Below, one piece after another: positions 1-8,800 of a stretch of 34,155 nucleotides of DNA. Below the pieces are notes generated by a model. The model searched no databases. It was not told the DNA's origin and worked only from the letters and a program-made list of their open reading frames with translations. The position numbers and the translations under genes were made by a program. Where the stretch lies: contig JAJYYA010000046.1 in assembly GCA_021801345.1 (NCBI GenBank), positions 1-34,155 on the forward strand, read 5' to 3'. Numbering within the stretch: position 1 is the first letter of the stretch; each line of letters begins with the position of its first letter. This stretch comes from Nitrospirota bacterium. Its GTDB lineage: Bacteria; Nitrospirota; Leptospirillia; Leptospirillales; Leptospirillaceae.

Positions 1-244
1 TCACATCGCGACAGCTCGCGGTGTCGGTCGTTCTGAGGTCGAGCAGCTCTCGGATCTCCCCCAGGGTGAACCCGCATTCCTTGGCGTGCCGGATGAATCG
101 GAGGCGGCGAACCGCCTCCGGGCTGTAGAGGCGATAGCCGCTCTCAGTTGTGGTTTCCGGAGAAATCAGCCCTTCCCTCTCGTAATATCGCAACGCTTCC
201 GTGGTGATACAGCCTTCCCGGGCAAGCTTTCCAATGGTGATCAC
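1..244 (-). CDS. MerR-family metal-responsive transcriptional regulator (3' end beyond window)
   Basis: The minus strand reads from a GTG at 244 into an N-terminal MerR winged-helix domain beginning VITIGKLAREGCITTEALRY, followed by YEREGLISP, SGYRLY and the RLRFIRHAKECGFTLGEIREL segment typical of the family. The frame stays open to the window edge, so only about 81 residues are seen and the effector-binding C-terminus is missing. A cysteine (ASCRDV) falls near where ZntR/CadR/PbrR-type regulators place a metal ligand, so a heavy-metal sensor is likely; the metal cannot be told. The start lies 4 nt after the stop of the thioredoxin-like gene, with a GGGAG sequence ahead of it, so the two are co-transcribed. 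The MerR-type promoter at 592-623 upstream of the pair is the expected target, which makes the operon self-regulated (inference). Confidence 0.88.
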   Translation of the reverse strand, partial: MITIGKLAREGCITTEALRYYEREGLISPETTTESGYRLYSPEAVRRLRFIRHAKECGFTLGEIRELLDLRTTDTASCRDV

Positions 245-248
245 TCCA

Positions 249-521
249 TCACTCCCTGCCCAATCCTGCGGCGCGAAGATCCGACTCAATCACCCCTCCT
301 CCGGCACAACAGGAGACAATCTTTCCGTCGATCGCCACTGCGGGGACCCTCGTCACCCCGAGGACTCGGGCACGCTCCACCACCCCGGCATCGTTCATGT
401 TCAAAACGTCGATATGGCATGACGGGCATCCCAGTCTTTCCACCAGGGAGACCGTTTCCGCGCAGAGGACACACCCCGCGCTGAAGACTTCGACTTTTCG
501 TTTGGTTGTCTTAGCGATCAT
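249..521 (-). CDS. Small thioredoxin-fold protein with two CxxC motifs
   Basis: This 90-residue cytoplasmic protein begins at ATG 521, with an AAGGAA ribosome site about 9 nt upstream. It has a thioredoxin/glutaredoxin-like layout: beta strand VEVFSAG, a redox CVLC (C17, C20), a second CPSC (C32, C35), and the cis-proline turn VTRVPAVAIDG (P60), then a CC pair at 71-72. There is no signal peptide. Small thioredoxin-like proteins of this kind often sit beside MerR regulators in metal-resistance loci, and the cysteine-rich sequence suits metal or disulfide handling, but the substrate is not determinable. It is the first gene after the MerR-type promoter and is followed 4 nt later by the regulator gene. 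Confidence 0.85.
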   Translation of the reverse strand: MIAKTTKRKVEVFSAGCVLCAETVSLVERLGCPSCHIDVLNMNDAGVVERARVLGVTRVPAVAIDGKIVSCCAGGGVIESDLRAAGLGRE

Positions 522-591
522 TTTCGTGTTCCTTTCTTTGAATGATCAGGTGTTTCGGGCATTTTCAAGGGTGGTCTCCCTTGTTGGAATA

Positions 592-623
592 AGCCTAAAC
601 CCTAAAGTATACTTTAGAGTCAA
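592..623 (-). promoter_or_regulatory. MerR-type promoter/operator with 20-bp spacer
   Basis: On the minus strand, TTGACT (623-618) and TAGGCT (597-592) are separated by 20 bp. The spacer contains the perfect 16-bp palindrome CTAAAGTATACTTTAG (602-617). An over-long 19-20 bp spacer with a central dyad is the hallmark of promoters activated by MerR-family proteins through DNA untwisting. It points at the thioredoxin-merR pair, about 70 nt upstream of the first start codon. Confidence 0.8.
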
Positions 624-861
624 GAGAATTTTTCATTATCCTGATTGGCCACAAGAGAGACGGTCCTTTTAAAAAATCCGGAACGGAAGACTTTAGAAAT
701 CTGGAGAAGAATTTACGGATTGGGAAAAAATAAGTGAATTGGTATGCTGGGAGGGTTTTGAATTCAATCAATAAAAATTAACCAGTGAGATTCATCAAGG
801 AAATGAACTAATCAACACTCTTGAATCGGATGAAATAAATAACACATTATTTAAAATTCAA

Positions 862-1023
862 TCACAAAGCGTGGATACCCAAAATATCTATCGATTTTTT
901 CGCATTTTCTATCATTTTTTGAATCAGAATGGCTGCATGTTCCGTAGAGCTATTGTCGATAAATTCTTGACTATTTTCTTTTGCAAGTTTATCAACCATA
1001 GCTTCATAACCATCAATGCTCAT
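862..1023 (-). CDS. Small hypothetical protein, possibly the truncated N-terminus of a larger protein
   Basis: A 53-residue reading frame starts at ATG 1023 with a strong ribosome site (TGGAGG, 6 nt upstream). It begins MSIDGYEAMVDKLAKENSQE, passes through TEHAAILIQKMIENAKKSID and ends ILGIHAL. It is acidic to neutral and probably helical, with no signal peptide or membrane segment. The HAA-LI-KMIENAKKSI pattern recalls the start of longer accessory proteins of roughly 150 residues, so it may be a truncated gene. That is recollection rather than a match I could test. AT-rich codon use differs from the flanking genes and supports horizontal origin. Function unknown. Confidence 0.55.
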   Translation of the reverse strand: MSIDGYEAMVDKLAKENSQEFIDNSSTEHAAILIQKMIENAKKSIDILGIHAL

Positions 1024-1440
1024 TTTTCCTCCAGGATTTATGAGCCTTAATTTTTAAATTAGTATTAATTATTGCCAAAAAAATTAGTACAATACTAAAA
1101 AATAAAACGAAAAATATTATTTCATGATAGCTTAGCTATATATTAAATAAAAATAGCACAAATAATTTATTTTGTCAATTGAGGGTTTTGTAAATTTGCA
1201 AAACTCCAAAAATAGTTTTTGCGAGCCCTGTCGAAAACTCGTTGTTCGATCACATTGTGATGTTGGATCGCATTTCAGCCCTACAGGAGGATCTTTTGGA
1301 TCCGAAAACGACCAAAATTTCTAAAATCCAACCGGTGTTCGGGCGCATCTTCCCCGATCTCTTCGTTTCGTTTTGAACGTGAACTTTCTTTACATTTTGG
1401 TACAACAATTTCGAATTAACTGGATTTAGCGCAAGATTAT

Positions 1441-1573
1441 GGCACACGCAATTCATATATGGGAAGTGAAAGAAGAATTTATTTTGGTGGAAATAGAGGA
1501 AGAAAACAATTAGTAAATTGGGAAGTATAATGTGGCACTCGCAATTGGGAAGCATATCCTGGCACTAGTGCCA
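1441..1573. repeat. Tandem 27-bp repeats resembling IS21-type terminal repeats, plus a 14-bp palindrome
   Basis: Two adjacent 27-bp units (1516-1542 and 1543-1569) share AATTGGGAAG, ATA and TGGCACT. A related copy, GGCACACGCAATT, lies at 1441-1453. The block ends with the perfect palindrome TGGCACTAGTGCCA (1560-1573). Multiple closely spaced copies of a (T)GGCAATT-like unit are typical of IS21-family ends, so this may be an insertion-sequence end without its transposase. No transposase gene is visible nearby. Confidence 0.4.
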
Positions 1574-1619
1574 CTTTATGGTCCCAATCACAGAAGGATG
1601 GGATTGTCTGAGAGGGAGA

Positions 1620-1696
<77 letters not shown>

Positions 1697-1702
1697 AAAG
1701 TA

Positions 1703-1731
1703 ATCTTAAGGGAAGTGGGGAGTATTGTCAA
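1703..1731 (-). promoter_or_regulatory. Sigma70-type promoter of tRNA-fMet
   Basis: On the minus strand TTGACA (1731-1726) and TAAGAT (1708-1703) are separated by exactly 17 bp. The -10 ends 6 nt before the mature tRNA 5' end at 1696, so transcription should start at or next to the tRNA itself. Confidence 0.8.
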
Positions 1732-1888
1732 CCGGAGCCTTCCGAGCATCCGTTGTACCCGCTGAAAGCGTGATCCCGGTTGCCGGTACGAGAGCATGCT
1801 TGAGAGTTGTGATTTCTGAGGGCTTTCGGAGCTTCTGGCGATCTGATATCATTATCATGGAATTATCGGGGGACGCGGCATCTCTTGT

Positions 1889-3343
1889 GTGTGGAGTGAT
1901 AGGGCATTGCTTATTGATTCTTCTGAGGAGTGGGATCTTGTCGTGATCGGCGCCGGATCGGCCGGTTACGTAGGAGCGGTCAGGGCGGCAGAGCTCGGGA
2001 TGAGGGTTCTTGTCCTTGACCCTGGGGATCTTGGGGGAACCTGTCTCCATCACGGGTGCATTCCGACAAAGGCTCTCCTGGAAATCGCCGGACGCCTTCG
2101 GCTGGGGATGGAGTCCGATCCGTCGGGGGTGACCTTCTCCCGTCCCGAGATCGATCCAGACCGCATGAGAGCTTTTCGGACATCGACCGTCGACCGGCTG
2201 GCGCGGGGGATCTCCTCTCTCTTTAAGACGCATGGCGTCACCTACAGGAAGGCACGGGGACGGCTCGACGGACCCGGACGGGTCCTGCAGGAGGGAGCGG
2301 TTCCTCTTTCCCTGAAGGCCAAAAATATCCTCCTGGCGACCGGATCCCGTCCGAAAGAGCTTCCGGGCCTTCCCTTCGGCGAACACACGGTTCTTTCGAG
2401 CAGCGGTCTTCTTCGCCAGGACTCCTACTCCGGGCGCTTTGCGATTATCGGGGGCGGAGCGATCGGGTGCGAGTTTGCCGAGATTCTCTCCGCCTTCGGG
2501 TGCGAGACCTTTCTTTTTGAGAGGGAGTCCCGTCTTCTCCCCACCGAGGACCAGGACCTTGGCCCGGCACTTGAAAGAGAACTCGTCTTCCATGGCGTCT
2601 CGGTTCGCACCGGGGTCAGCAGGATCGGGCTGTCTCTGGAAGAGGAGACGGGAAGGTCCGGATGTCTCATCGAAGGGCACAGTGCTGCCGGAGAGTTTTC
2701 CGTGACTGTCGACAAGGTTTTGGTCGCGATCGGGAGAGTCCCTGTAACCGATGGATTGGGTCTCGACTCTGTCGGGCTTTCGCCGGGAGCGGGGGGATCT
2801 CTTCCCGTTGGAGCCCGGGGGGAGACCGGGATTTCGGGTCTCTATGCCGCCGGAGATCTGGCCGGGGGGCTCCTCCTTGCCCACAAGGCCAGCCGGCAGG
2901 CGGTGGTTGCGGTGGAAACAATGGCGGGACTCTCTCCGGCCCCTTGCGATCCCCTCAGGGTTCCTCGCGTGGTGTACACCCATCCCGAAGTGGTGTCGAT
3001 CGGACTCTCGCGGGAAGAGGCCGAAAAAAGTGGGCGGTCCTGTCGGGAAGGCCGGTTCCCGCTCTTGGCCAACGGCCGTTCGTTGACAATGGGCCAGCGC
3101 CGGGGCTTCGTAAAGGTTCTCTCCGACCCCGGGACCGGGGCGATTCTCGGGATGCACGGGATCGGTCCCCACCTATCCGAGATGATGGGAGGGATCGCGC
3201 TCGCCATGGGAGTGCCAGAAGGTCTTTTCAGGCTGGCCGAGACCGTCTTTCCCCATCCGACGGTCAGCGAAGCCATTCACGAGGCGGTCCTTGCCGGAGG
3301 CGGGACGCTCCACCGAACACCCATCTCTGACGGAAAAGGCTGA
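1889..3343 (+). CDS. lpd: Dihydrolipoamide dehydrogenase (E3)
   Basis: This FAD- and NAD-dependent enzyme reoxidises dihydrolipoyl groups of 2-oxoacid dehydrogenase or glycine-cleavage complexes in the cytoplasm. From the GTG at 1889 the protein has 484 residues, about the family length. Visible motifs are the FAD-binding VVIGAGSAG (19-26), the redox disulfide GGTCLHHGCIPTK (C52, C57), the NAD-binding GGGAIGCEFAE, the second FAD contact AAGDL, and the C-terminal HPTVSE (H456, E461) acid-base dyad characteristic of lipoamide dehydrogenases rather than mercuric reductases. The start is uncertain: TTG at 1907 has a better-placed GGAG. No E1/E2 genes lie alongside. The next gene starts 2 nt after its stop, so transcription continues into it. 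Confidence 0.92.
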   Translation: MWSDRALLIDSSEEWDLVVIGAGSAGYVGAVRAAELGMRVLVLDPGDLGGTCLHHGCIPTKALLEIAGRLRLGMESDPSGVTFSRPEIDPDRMRAFRTSTVDRLARGISSLFKTHGVTYRKARGRLDGPGRVLQEGAVPLSLKAKNILLATGSRPKELPGLPFGEHTVLSSSGLLRQDSYSGRFAIIGGGAIGCEFAEILSAFGCETFLFERESRLLPTEDQDLGPALERELVFHGVSVRTGVSRIGLSLEEETGRSGCLIEGHSAAGEFSVTVDKVLVAIGRVPVTDGLGLDSVGLSPGAGGSLPVGARGETGISGLYAAGDLAGGLLLAHKASRQAVVAVETMAGLSPAPCDPLRVPRVVYTHPEVVSIGLSREEAEKSGRSCREGRFPLLANGRSLTMGQRRGFVKVLSDPGTGAILGMHGIGPHLSEMMGGIALAMGVPEGLFRLAETVFPHPTVSEAIHEAVLAGGGTLHRTPISDGKG

Positions 3344-3345
3344 AC

Positions 3346-4731
3346 GTGGGCTTTGTCTCGCTTGTCTCCCCCATCCGGGATCTCTCTCCCTGGAAAAAGA
3401 TCCTCGACTTCGGGGTCAACTCCAATGTCGTGACAAGTTTTGCCTGCGATGCCCTGGGAAAGATCGTGCTCTTCGACGACGGTCTCATCCATCTGACCAA
3501 ACTTCCGGCCCGGTCGCTCTCCCGGATGCCTGTGCGCTCTCTCCGGGAGCATCTTGCCGCTCGGGGAGGGCCCAAGGGGGCTCCGGAACCGGAGGGGGAG
3601 GATCTTTACCGCCGGAAGGACTACAGGGGGACAAACGAACAGGGGACTCTTGTCTGGTGGGGGTTCCCCATCGGTACTCTTCCTCAGCCCGCCGGTCTTT
3701 ACTTCCTCAGCTTCTACGACCGGATGCCGACGGAAAAGCAGATCGAATCCGCCGAATATCCCGAGATCGTCAAAACCCGGGACAAGATTATGGGAGCCGT
3801 CGCCCGCCACCTCTTGGACGAGGTCGACCAGAACGTCCTGATGGCTGAGATCCCCCGCCTGATGGAGTGGGAGGATCTTGCCTTCAAGCACCATCGGGTT
3901 TTTCTTGTCGACGGCGTGACGCTCGATGACGGTCCCCGGCCAATCTATCTCCAGTACGACGGTCCCGAGGAGAAGCTCCGGATGTTTCAGGAGAACGTCT
4001 CCATGGGCGACATCCAGTTCTTCAAGAAGATTTCGGAGGCCGGTCCCCGCCCCGCCCTGATCGAACACACAGAGAAACGCTATCGCTACGAGATCATGCT
4101 CCCTCTCACCTGGTACATCCATGTTCTGGGGTGGATCGGGATTCCTCTCCCCTCTCTCGATACCTGGATGAAGCCCGTTCGCCTGAACTTCGAGGAGATC
4201 GTCCGGAATTTGGGAGACTCATTGGGGGAAGAAAGGATGGCTCTGGGACTGCTTCCGCACTATGATGTCCATCGTGGGCTCTTCGAGGAGGAGAGCTTCA
4301 TGACGCTGATGGGAGAGATGATCTCACGCCATCCTCCCCGACCCTTTGTTCTGGTCGAAGTTCGGATGGCCCCCGCTCACCGGGACCTTCTTCAGGGCGT
4401 TCTCGACCGGGCCAAACGGCCCTCCGATATCCTGGCGCAAGTGGGGGAGAACCTGGTGATCCTCTTCCCGGACCAGGACGTGGGACGGGCAAAGGCGGTT
4501 GAAAACCGTTACCGGGAGGTTCTGGGAAAGTTCGTCGCCAGCCGTCCGGAGGTCGCCCTGACAATCAGCGTCTACTGGTTCCCCTCCCTGGCCTGGTCGG
4601 GACGGGAGCTCATGGCCGCCCTGGACGAGCGGCCGAAGATCGAGATCGTTCCCGGAGCGGGCGAGCCGGCGGCAAAACAGGAATTTGACGACTGGTTCAA
4701 GAGATTCATGATCCTTAAGGACTGGGAGTAG
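3346..4731 (+). CDS. Hypothetical protein with a C-terminal degenerate GGDEF domain
   Basis: This 461-residue protein starts at GTG 3346, two nucleotides after the lpd stop, so it is probably translationally linked. Residues 1-290 match no family I know; there is no signal peptide and at most a weak hydrophobic stretch near 252-270. Residues about 303-428 follow the GGDEF plan: HYDVHRGLFEEESF matches the YDxLTGLxNRRxF opening, PFVLVEVR the LLLLDID strand, and RPSDILAQVGENLVILFPD the R-SD-LARxGGDEFxxLLP core. The signature is replaced by QVGENL (365-370) and the metal-binding aspartate is lost. It should therefore not make c-di-GMP and could act as a GTP or c-di-GMP sensor, or structurally. 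The domain call is mine from pattern alone. Confidence 0.6.
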   Translation: MGFVSLVSPIRDLSPWKKILDFGVNSNVVTSFACDALGKIVLFDDGLIHLTKLPARSLSRMPVRSLREHLAARGGPKGAPEPEGEDLYRRKDYRGTNEQGTLVWWGFPIGTLPQPAGLYFLSFYDRMPTEKQIESAEYPEIVKTRDKIMGAVARHLLDEVDQNVLMAEIPRLMEWEDLAFKHHRVFLVDGVTLDDGPRPIYLQYDGPEEKLRMFQENVSMGDIQFFKKISEAGPRPALIEHTEKRYRYEIMLPLTWYIHVLGWIGIPLPSLDTWMKPVRLNFEEIVRNLGDSLGEERMALGLLPHYDVHRGLFEEESFMTLMGEMISRHPPRPFVLVEVRMAPAHRDLLQGVLDRAKRPSDILAQVGENLVILFPDQDVGRAKAVENRYREVLGKFVASRPEVALTISVYWFPSLAWSGRELMAALDERPKIEIVPGAGEPAAKQEFDDWFKRFMILKDWE

Positions 4732-4739
4732 TTTTGAGA

Positions 4740-5744
4740 ATGAGACGACCGGGAGGGACAGCCCCGACTGTGCAATCGGTTTTCCTTTTTCTTTTTGCTC
4801 TTTTTTTCCTTGGGCTTTCCCCGGGAGGAGTGGCGCGGGTTCTGGCCAACCCTCTTTCCCCCGCAGACCATGCGATCGTGATCGTCATGGAGAACAAAAG
4901 CTACAGGGAGATCGCCGGAAACCCCGACCTTCCGTCGTTCAACGGGTTTTCTGGGGAGCGCTTCACGAACTACTGGAGCGTGGCCCATCCGAGCCTTCCG
5001 AACTATATCGCCCTTTTGGGGGCCCATCCCCCCCTTCCCGGTTCCGACGACCCCCGGGTGCGGGTCCCGGGGGACAGTCTTCCCCAGGAGATGGAGCGCC
5101 ATGGACTTTCTGTCGCGGCCTATATGCAGGGCCTCCCCGGAGACGGCTACGGAGGGCCAAGTTTTCCGAGGGTCTTTGGCCGGTATGTCGAAAAACATGA
5201 TCCCTTTCTCCTCTTCTCGAATCTTCGCAAGGGGCCGGTGCGCGGGAGCGTCCATCCCCTCTCCCGGCTGGCCGACGATCTTTCCTTTGACCGCCTTCCG
5301 GCCTTTTCTTTCATCGCCCCCGACCTCTGCCACGACATGCACGGGGCGTTTGCCTGCCACATGAGCCGGAAGAATCTCATCAAGAAGGGCGACCGATTCC
5401 TTTCCGAATGGATTCCCCGGATAGAGAGATCCCGCGCATTTCGGAAGAGCCGTCTCTGGATCTTCGTCGTCTGGGACGAGTCCGGCCATCGTGCGTCCTG
5501 GGGAGGTCCTCCTCTGAGCCTTCCCGACCCTGTGCCCTCCCGCATGCATGCCGGCGGTCGGGTAGCTCTTTTGTGGATCGACTCAAGGCGCCCGGGGGGG
5601 CTCGTCTCCCCCTGCTTTGCCAACCACTACTCCCTCCTCGAAACCCTGACCGAGAACTTTCGCCTGCCCTCCCTGACCCCGCCGGGGGAAGCTGTTCCCC
5701 TGAGGGACGGAGAAGACGGCTGTCCAGAAAAGAAGAATCAATAG
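4740..5744 (+). CDS. Secreted phosphoesterase / acid phosphatase family protein
   Basis: A 334-residue protein of the alkaline-phosphatase-like phosphoesterase superfamily (AcpA / phosphatidylinositol-phosphatase type). A signal peptide (QSVFLFLFALFFLGLS, then a small-residue region ending VLAN) indicates export. Recognisable motifs are IVIVMENKSYREI near the start of the mature protein, NYWSVAHPSLPNYIALL (the nucleophile-region NY...HPSLPNY), DLCHDMHG and VVWDESG, which supply metal ligands in the family. The start at ATG 4740 has GGGAG about 10 nt upstream; a TTG at 4734 is the alternative. It follows the degenerate GGDEF gene by 8 nt and is probably the last gene of the lpd transcript. Substrate unknown. 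Confidence 0.82.
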   Translation: MRRPGGTAPTVQSVFLFLFALFFLGLSPGGVARVLANPLSPADHAIVIVMENKSYREIAGNPDLPSFNGFSGERFTNYWSVAHPSLPNYIALLGAHPPLPGSDDPRVRVPGDSLPQEMERHGLSVAAYMQGLPGDGYGGPSFPRVFGRYVEKHDPFLLFSNLRKGPVRGSVHPLSRLADDLSFDRLPAFSFIAPDLCHDMHGAFACHMSRKNLIKKGDRFLSEWIPRIERSRAFRKSRLWIFVVWDESGHRASWGGPPLSLPDPVPSRMHAGGRVALLWIDSRRPGGLVSPCFANHYSLLETLTENFRLPSLTPPGEAVPLRDGEDGCPEKKNQ

Positions 5745-5870
5745 TTTTTTGGAAATTGTCTGTCTTCTGGATCATGCGATCTCTCTGAAAGTCAGGGGTG
5801 AAAATTTATTTTTATCTGTGTTAGGATTGTTTAATATGTGGTAACCGTTAAATATTTGAGGGGATCTCGG

Positions 5871-8800
5871 GTGACCCAAAAGTCTGATAATGCCTCGCCT
5901 GAACTCTCGGGAGAGGGGAAGAGGAAAAAAGCCGCCCCCCGTTCCCGGCCAATGAAAAACGGGCAGGCAGAGATCTCCCCCCCTGCGGTCCCTCCCCGTT
6001 ATATCGTGGGGATCGGGGCCTCAGCCGGCGGTCTCGAGGCGGTCACGCTCCTTCTGAGCCACCTCGATATGTCCGCTCCTTGTGCCTATGTTCTTCTTCA
6101 GCACCTCTCCCCCACCTACCGGAGCATGATGGTTGAAATCCTCGCCCGCGAGACGACTCTCAGGGTCAAGGAGGCGGAAAGCGGAGAGGTTCCCGAGCGG
6201 GGAGTTGTGATCGTCGTTCCGGCCAATCACAACGCGATCCTCAAGGAGGGGCGCCTTGTTCTTGTTCCGGCGGGCCCGGAGGTCGTTCCGAAGCCCTCCG
6301 TCAACCAGTTTTTGATCTCCCTGGCCTCCGAGGAGGGGGAGAGTTCCGTTGGGGTAGTTCTTTCGGGGACCGGCTCCGACGGCACGGCAGGGCTTCGCGC
6401 GATCCAGTCGGCCGGGGGGTTCACCTTCGTCCAGAAGCCGGAGACCGCCAAATATGACGGAATGCCCCGGGCGGCGATCGATGCCGGGGTTGCCGACCGG
6501 ATTCTTCCTCCCGATGAGATTGCCGCTGAACTGGGACGTCTGGGGGATCTTCGAAACGCGCCGCTGGGGGGAAACGCCCGAAGTACCGACTGTATCTCGG
6601 AGATTCTTGGACGTCTCAAGGACCATACACACATCGACTTCTCGGGATACAAGACCGGGTCGATCCTCCGCCGGCTCGAACGTCGGCTTGTGGCGACCGG
6701 TACCGGGAGTCCCGAGAGCTATTTGGCCTATCTTGAGGGCGCCCCCGAGGAGCTCGATCGCCTCTCCCGCGATATTCTGATCTCCGTTACGGCATTTTTT
6801 CGGGACAAACCCTCCTTCGCGCTTCTTTCCCGAATCGTAAGGGAGATTGCCAACCGGAAAACTCCGGGCTCCGAGATCCGGGTCTGGGTGGCGGGATGTG
6901 CGACCGGAGAGGAGGCCTACTCCATCGCCATGCTCTTTGCCGATGTGCTCGACGGGCGTATCTCCCAGTTCAAAATCCAGATCTTTGCCACAGATATCGA
7001 CGATAATGCTCTCTCCATCGCAAGAAGGGGAATCTACTCGGCGGCGGCCATGAGCGAGGTCAGCTCCGACCAGATCCGGAAGTACTTCCGCCCATTCGGC
7101 CAGAACTACGAGGTGAGCAAGCTTCTCCGGGACATGATCGTCTTCGCGCGGCACAATCTCGTGGGGGATCCTCCCTTCATGCGGCTCGACCTGGTCTCCT
7201 GCCGCAATGTCCTCATCTACTTTGACGCGCCGCTGCAGACCCGTGTTCTGACTTCCTTCCACTTCGGTCTGAGCCCCGACTCCTTTCTCTTTCTCGGGCA
7301 CTCCGAAAGCATTGCCCATGGGGATCAACTCTTCATCCCCGTCGACAAGAAGAATCGGATTTTCAAACGCCTGAACAGTGGAGAGGACCATACCCTCGTT
7401 CAGACCTCTGAGCCCTTGGGGGCGCGCGCGATCGGCACGGCATCCCGGCGGGAAAAACGACTTCTCGAGGAGATGCTCGAGGCCCTGGCCAGACACCTCG
7501 ACGCGCTGGTGGTGATGGTCGACGCCAATCAGGAGATCATTCTCTCCGTCGGGGACTCCTCGCCCTACCTGAGCTTCCCTCAGGGACGGCCCCGGCTGAA
7601 GATCGGCGAGGTGGTGGTGGAGTCCCTGCGGGGAGAGCTTCTGGCCGTTCTGCATCGCTCCCTGCGTCGACGGGAGGAGGTCTCCGGCCGGGTCAGAAGA
7701 ATTGCCAAAAAACGGATCCGCCTGCATGTCCGCCCCCTCGACGGGAAGGTCGAGGAAGGATTTCTGGTCCTGTTTGTCCCCGAGCCGGAACACTCCCTGG
7801 CGCTCGAATCGCCTGAGAAGGATCCGGCGCTGGAGGTCGAAGGCGATGTTCTCGAAGACGAGCTCCTGGCGACCCGGGAGCACCTTCAGACTCTGATCGA
7901 GGAGATGTCGACCGCCAACGAAGAGATGCAGGCCTTAAACGAGGAGTCCCAGGCCTCAAACGAGGAGCTCCAGGCGACCAACGAGGAGCTCGAGGCGGCC
8001 AACGAGGAGCTTCAGGCTTCAAACGAAGAGCTGGTCAGCCTCAACGAGGAGCTCTCGGTCAAGACAAGCGAGCTTGCCAAGCTAAACTCCGAGTTCGAGC
8101 ATCTCTTCAATGCGCTGGAATTTCCCCTGATGCTCTTCGATCCCCAGTTTGTCCTTCGCCGATTCAACTCTTCTTCCACGCGGGAGTTCGGGCTCAAGCC
8201 AAACGCGATGGGACAGCCTCTGCAGAGGCTTCGTTTCCCCGCATGGCTTGGCTCCCTCGAGGGTCTCATGGGAGCGGCCCTGGCCCATTCCGAGCGTGAG
8301 ACCCTTCGCGTCAGGGCCGGGGAGCGGGACTGTCAGATAATCATTACTCCTGGCCTCGACTCAGGAGGACAGACGATCAGCCTCCTCGTCAGCGTGGTCG
8401 ATCTGACCGACGTTCTCCGGGCGCAGCGGGAGCTCGATCAGGCAAAAAGCTTTGTGAATGCCCTGATGGAGCGGACGACGGTCATGTATACCATCAAGGA
8501 TATTCGGGGGGAATACATTTACGCCAACAATCGTTTTTGCGAGTTCTTCGATCTCGACCCCCAAAGCGTCAAGGGCAAAAATGACTTTTCCCTGTTGCCC
8601 AAGTCCTTTGCCGCCGAGCTCTGGGCGAGCGATCTCGAGGCGCTCCGCGAGAGCCAGCCCGTGGTTCGGGAGCATTCTGTGGTTCTCGGGAGCAAGACGC
8701 ACTTCTTCGAGGCCGTCCATCTTCCCCTCTATGACGGGGAGGGCAACCTGACCTCGCTCAGCACGGAGATGCTCGACGTGACCTTCCGGCGCCATGCGGA

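Larger units (their letters stand above)
624..1619. other. AT-rich accessory patch
   Basis: This stretch is clearly more AT-rich than its surroundings and contains many A/T runs. Apart from the 53-codon gene at 862-1023 and the repeat block at 1441-1573, I see no convincing gene. Two short open readings (plus strand near 1260-1375, minus strand 1250-1555) lack ribosome sites. It ends next to tRNA-fMet, a common neighbourhood for inserted DNA. Foreign origin is inferred from composition only. Confidence 0.5.

Noticed and set aside
643-733. Plus-strand frame from a TTG, ending IWRRIYGLGKNK, near the MerR promoter
   Set aside because: A 30-codon frame with no ribosome site; too short to support.
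1260-1376. Plus-strand frame starting MLDRISALQEDLLDPKTTKI
   Set aside because: It looks faintly protein-like and reads openly further upstream, but has no ribosome site and I recognise no homologue; at most a gene fragment.
1250-1555. 101-codon minus-strand open frame in the AT-rich patch
   Set aside because: There is no ribosome site, the composition is odd (Asn, Phe, Cys, Lys) and it runs across the repeat block; it is best explained as chance in non-coding DNA.
1706-3172. Long minus-strand open frame opposite lpd
   Set aside because: It is the complement of a clearly conserved enzyme; the GC-rich codon bias creates long antisense frames.
6021-7883. 620-codon minus-strand frame opposite the CheB/CheR region
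   Set aside because: An antisense shadow of conserved domains; its sequence has no recognisable motif and no ribosome site.
7873-8085. Repetitive GAGGAGCT-rich DNA within the large signalling gene, possible tandem repeat element
   Set aside because: It simply encodes the NEEL-repeat coiled coil common in CheB/CheR-PAS proteins.
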